Source: Entamoeba histolytica HM-1:IMSS
Lineage: Eukaryota; Evosea; Mastigamoebida; Endamoebidae
Assembly: GCF_000208925.1 (NCBI RefSeq)
Contig: NW_001914862.1
Span: 124,110-188,109 of the forward strand
DNA: 64,000 nt
Direction of reading: 5' to 3'
Of the stretch, positions 63,241 to 64,000 are shown piece by piece. The first letter of the stretch is position 1. Every line of letters begins with the position of its first letter. Both the position numbers and the translations under genes were made by a program. Below the pieces are notes generated by a model. That model saw nothing but the letters and a program-made list of their open reading frames with translations. It was not told the DNA's origin and did not search any database.

Positions 63241-64000
63241 AACAAATTAGGCAACGAAAAAAAGCAAATAATTGAAAAAGAAGAGAATGAATGATATAAA
63301 AGAATAAAAAGAAAGTAAAAAGTAGATGAAGATGAAGAAAGAATAAAAGTAGAAAGGAGAGAAGATAAAAAGAAAGAAGATAAATTGTAATAAAACAAAA
63401 GAGAAGATAAAAGAAGAAAAGAATGAAAAAATAAACGATGCAAATTTTATTGAAACAAATAAAAAAAGCGCAAAAATTAATGATGCAAAAATTAATGATG
63501 CAAAATATTTAGCAACATATTTTATTGATGCAAAATATTTTGAAATAAAAATAAATCATCATTTGATATTATTATATTTGATAATAAATTATATTATATA
63601 TTAAATACATCATATTTATTTATTATTTATCTTTCTTTTCTTTTTATTATTTCATATATTACATTATTATTCATTCATTTATTATTTATATTTCATTTAT
63701 TAAATAAAATGAAAATGAAATTGTAAAATATCAATCAATTAAATATTCATGAATAATAACTTATTAATATTTAATAATTGAAATAATAAATAATAAAGTA
63801 ACAATAATGATATATTCAATATATTCTTTATTTGATTTGTTCAATATTAGATTATTTTATTTCATTATCATTTCATTGTCTTCATTATTTTATTTCATTT
63901 ATTATTTCATATTCATTTATTATTTTTTAAAATCAAATAAACAATAATATTGATATTCATTCATCATATTCATTTAATATAATAAATATACACAACATTT
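63241..64000. other. Very AT-rich, repetitive end of window
   Basis: The first 200 bases are A/G-rich. GATGCAAA-type repeats follow at 63437-63544, then almost pure A/T with repeated cattattatt, attcattcattt and aaatgaaaatgaaa words. No gene seen. The content could be LINE-derived 3' sequence or other repeat-rich DNA. Confidence 0.5.
63437..63544. repeat. GATGCAAA-type irregular repeats
   Basis: Four copies of GATGCAAA plus a variant GCGCAAAA occur in about 108 bases, with units such as gatgcaaaaattaat and gatgcaaaatattt. The spacing is irregular (about 15-30 bases). Confidence 0.6.

Noticed and set aside
1..64000. tRNA genes, rRNA, CRISPR arrays, bacterial operons or riboswitches
   Set aside because: I found no cloverleaf with a TTCGA-type arm, no rRNA-like GC-rich block and no regularly spaced palindromic repeats; introns and gene content are eukaryotic.

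Overview
The window looks like nuclear chromosomal DNA of an amoebozoan parasite of the genus Entamoeba, in or near the E. histolytica / dispar / nuttalli / moshkovskii group; the sequence alone does not settle the species. The clues are very AT-rich DNA, protein-coding genes packed on both strands with mostly short spacers, very short introns that nearly all begin GTTTGT and end TAG, a GltD-like NADPH oxidoreductase of the type known from Entamoeba, and broken R2/R4-type (EhLINE-like) non-LTR retrotransposons at both ends. A run of exactly 100 Ns shows it comes from a draft assembly.

Layout. 1-2.6 kb: decayed LINE on the minus strand. 3.4-8.7 kb: ribosomal protein L6, a spliced PH-domain protein, a spliced PEN-2 (gamma-secretase subunit) gene, VPS36-like ESCRT-II protein, alpha/beta hydrolase, NADPH oxidoreductase. 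10-24 kb: C2 protein, importin alpha (two introns), RING protein, pseudokinase-SH2 protein, unknown protein, BAR-PH-ArfGAP-ankyrin protein, Integrator-11-like beta-CASP protein, ANTH-like clathrin adaptor, unknown protein. 24-40 kb: giant ubiquitin protease, atypical Ras-like GTPase, small acidic protein, OST1/ribophorin I, HMG-box protein, SP-RING SUMO ligase, strumpellin (WASH complex). 40-52 kb: seven-TM protein, membrane protein with a homopolymer frameshift, atypical PP1-like phosphatase, six-SH3 scaffold with an 18-bp tandem repeat, Rab, TM/hydrolase, CDP-alcohol phosphotransferase, unknown protein. 53-61 kb: secreted Asn-rich repeat protein, small spliced protein, GTPase/PH-like protein, diacylglycerol kinase. 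62-64 kb: second decayed LINE (plus strand) and very AT-rich repetitive DNA.

Ten introns can be placed from sequence, and each placement restores one continuous frame; nine have donor GTTTGT and one GTTTGA. Several proteins are only complete when the introns are recognised: PEN-2, the 7TM protein, the PP1-like phosphatase, importin alpha, the ArfGAP and the SUMO ligase.

The genes are not a single pathway. Many belong to endomembrane and signalling biology: ESCRT-II, ArfGAP, ANTH, Rab, WASH, OST, phospholipid synthesis and diacylglycerol kinase. The unusual items are an SH2 domain joined to a dead kinase, a Ras-like protein with P-loop and switch-II substitutions and no prenylation motif, a phosphatase with an altered GNHE motif, a hidden PEN-2 gene, and two coding 18-bp tandem arrays. 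I see no multi-gene cluster that amounts to a new biological system.
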